Positions 63,136-64,000 of a stretch of 64,000 bases of DNA are shown here, in pieces. Source of the stretch: Savagea serpentis (GTDB lineage: Bacteria; Bacillota; Bacilli; Bacillales_A; Planococcaceae). The notes below the pieces were generated by a model that searched no databases, was not told where the DNA came from, and saw only the letters and a program-made list of their open reading frames with translations. The position numbers were made by a program, and so were the translations under genes. Location of the stretch: positions 62,001 through 126,000 of the forward strand of contig NZ_JADKPV010000004.1 in the NCBI RefSeq assembly GCF_015351395.1, in the 5' to 3' direction. Positions within the stretch are counted from its first letter, which is position 1; every line of letters starts with the position of its first letter.

Positions 63136-63176
63136 CAAAAAAGCTCACAATGTGACATTTTTGTCATGTTGTGAGC
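63136..63176 (-). terminator. Hairpin terminator with embedded response-regulator-like site
   Basis: GCTCACAA (63176-63169) pairs with TTGTGAGC (63150-63143), and a T run follows (63142-63137). The inner part TGACA-N4-TGTCA (63153-63166) is a perfect inverted repeat of the TnACA-N4-TGTnA type bound by BceR-like regulators. The kinase stop lies inside. Confidence 0.7.
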
Positions 63177-64000
63177 GCGTCGTAATGATTCGGTTTAGAA
63201 AATGATAAAATAGCCGTCGTTCCAACATCTACTGTCGAATCGACTTGAATGGTCATATTTATTTTTTCGCCAATCGTATGCGCGACATATAAACCAATTC
63301 CGGTCGCAGCATTTTGTTTTCGGCCTGTTTGTCCTGTAAATCCTTTGTCGAAAATACGCGGTAAATCTTTCGCTGGAATTCCTTTCCCTTCGTCTTGAAT
63401 GGAAATGTACGGAATATTCTCTCTCACTCCTGATTCAATGGTAATCATACCACCTACCGGGCTATATTTTACCGCGTTCGTCAACAATTGTCGCAGGACG
63501 AAGCGCGCCCATTTTTCGTCAGTGAGAAGAGCTGGATTCTCTCCTTCGATTTCGATTGCAATATTTTTTTCCAAACACCAGCTCGATAATGTCTTCACTT
63601 CTTGAATGATGAGCGACTCCGCTTCTACTTGTTGTACTAAATAATCGCGGTCTAGTGAGGCGATGCGCGACAAATGCAAATGTTCATCGATGAGCAAATG
63701 GATTCGCGTCCAGTCCGCTGCGATTTTGCGCATCGAAGGATCATGCCGATTCGCATCAAGTGTCAATTTCATCGCGGTGAGCGGCGCCTTCACTTCATGA
63801 ACCCAAGCATGAATGAATTCTGTTTGGTCTAAGTAAGCTTGTTTCGTTTCCGACAATGTCTGTTGATATTCCTTTATGAGCGATGCTACAAATTGCTGTG
63901 TCAGTTGTTGCTCATACGTGTTCGCATGTGGTAATTGAGCTAACACATCGATTGCTGGATTATGAACAATTTCAATAAGCGCTTTATAATAAGGCTTCTC
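63164..64000 (-). CDS. yxdK: BceS/YxdK-type sensor histidine kinase (cut by window edge)
   Basis: This is the 3' part (279 codons) of an intramembrane-sensing kinase. The frame is open to the right edge; the GTG at 63946 is an internal valine codon, because an open frame continues upstream (EKPYYKALIEIVHNPAID). It has the H box FIHAWVHEVKAPLTAMKL, N box RQLLTNAVKYSPVGG, D box DEGKGIPAKDLPRIFDKGFTG and G box ATGIGLYVAHTI. It has no large sensor domain in view, as expected of kinases that sense through a BceAB-type transporter, which is encoded next. Confidence 0.9.
   Translation of the reverse strand, partial: EKPYYKALIEIVHNPAIDVLAQLPHANTYEQQLTQQFVASLIKEYQQTLSETKQAYLDQTEFIHAWVHEVKAPLTAMKLTLDANRHDPSMRKIAADWTRIHLLIDEHLHLSRIASLDRDYLVQQVEAESLIIQEVKTLSSWCLEKNIAIEIEGENPALLTDEKWARFVLRQLLTNAVKYSPVGGMITIESGVRENIPYISIQDEGKGIPAKDLPRIFDKGFTGQTGRKQNAATGIGLYVAHTIGEKINMTIQVDSTVDVGTTAILSFSKPNHYDALTT

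Overview
The window is chromosomal DNA of a Bacillota bacterium of the order Bacillales. The evidence is the content: yojF-bshB2 (bacillithiol synthesis), GlpP-type glycerol antitermination, lutPRABC lactate genes, a YxdKLM-YxeA-like peptide-sensing module, a YtrA-type GntR regulator, a CcpA cre box, strong AGGAGG ribosome sites and several TTG starts. I cannot name the genus. I saw no phage, transposase, integrase, CRISPR array, rRNA or tRNA. Genes are dense and many convergent pairs share one bidirectional hairpin terminator.

Layout. 1-9 kb: 3' part of ung, a DUF4230 protein, yojF-bshB2, an unrecognised TM protein, a YczE-like membrane protein, ybaK, topB with a small unknown partner, and a large CPA1-type cation/proton antiporter. 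9-13 kb: a two-component system divergent from a DUF418 membrane protein, with 11-bp phased repeats between them. 12.7-20.9 kb: one co-oriented lactate/glycolate block, lutP-lutR-lutA-lutB-lutC-glcD-glcF, preceded by two copies of a 17-bp operator sequence and a cre box. 21-26 kb: an ECF-like sigma factor with no visible anti-sigma, a CNNM/CorC-type protein, an M20 peptidase, a nitroreductase and a DegV protein. 26-31 kb: an EAL protein directly behind a chemoreceptor, then a 0.6 kb AT-rich gene-free stretch ending in an ECF (SigW-type) promoter for a 553-aa membrane-anchored protein.

31-41 kb is a transporter region: an ABC-2 exporter operon (two permeases and an ATPase), a YtrA-like operon (GntR regulator, ATPase, permease and two related membrane proteins), and a heterodimeric ABC exporter with one degenerate ATP site. 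41-48 kb: a YusW-like lipoprotein, a DUF2804 protein, and the glycerol genes glpD-glpP-glpF-glpK with two attenuator leaders that share a 5' sequence. 48-54.6 kb: an EamA transporter, a PAS-GGDEF-EAL protein, a divergent TetR/MFS pair and a 2-hydroxyacid dehydrogenase. 54.7-58.8 kb: a class I ribonucleotide reductase operon whose middle gene is a canonical flavodoxin rather than NrdI, with an internal hairpin terminator, two NrdR boxes and possibly two promoters. 58.8-64 kb: yxdK(partial)-yxdL-yxdM-vanZ/RDD-yxeA.

The observations I rate highest are the flavodoxin-containing ribonucleotide reductase operon and its control region, the paired GlpP-type leaders, the merged lactate/glycolate operon with its operators, and the SigW-type promoter of the unknown 553-aa protein.
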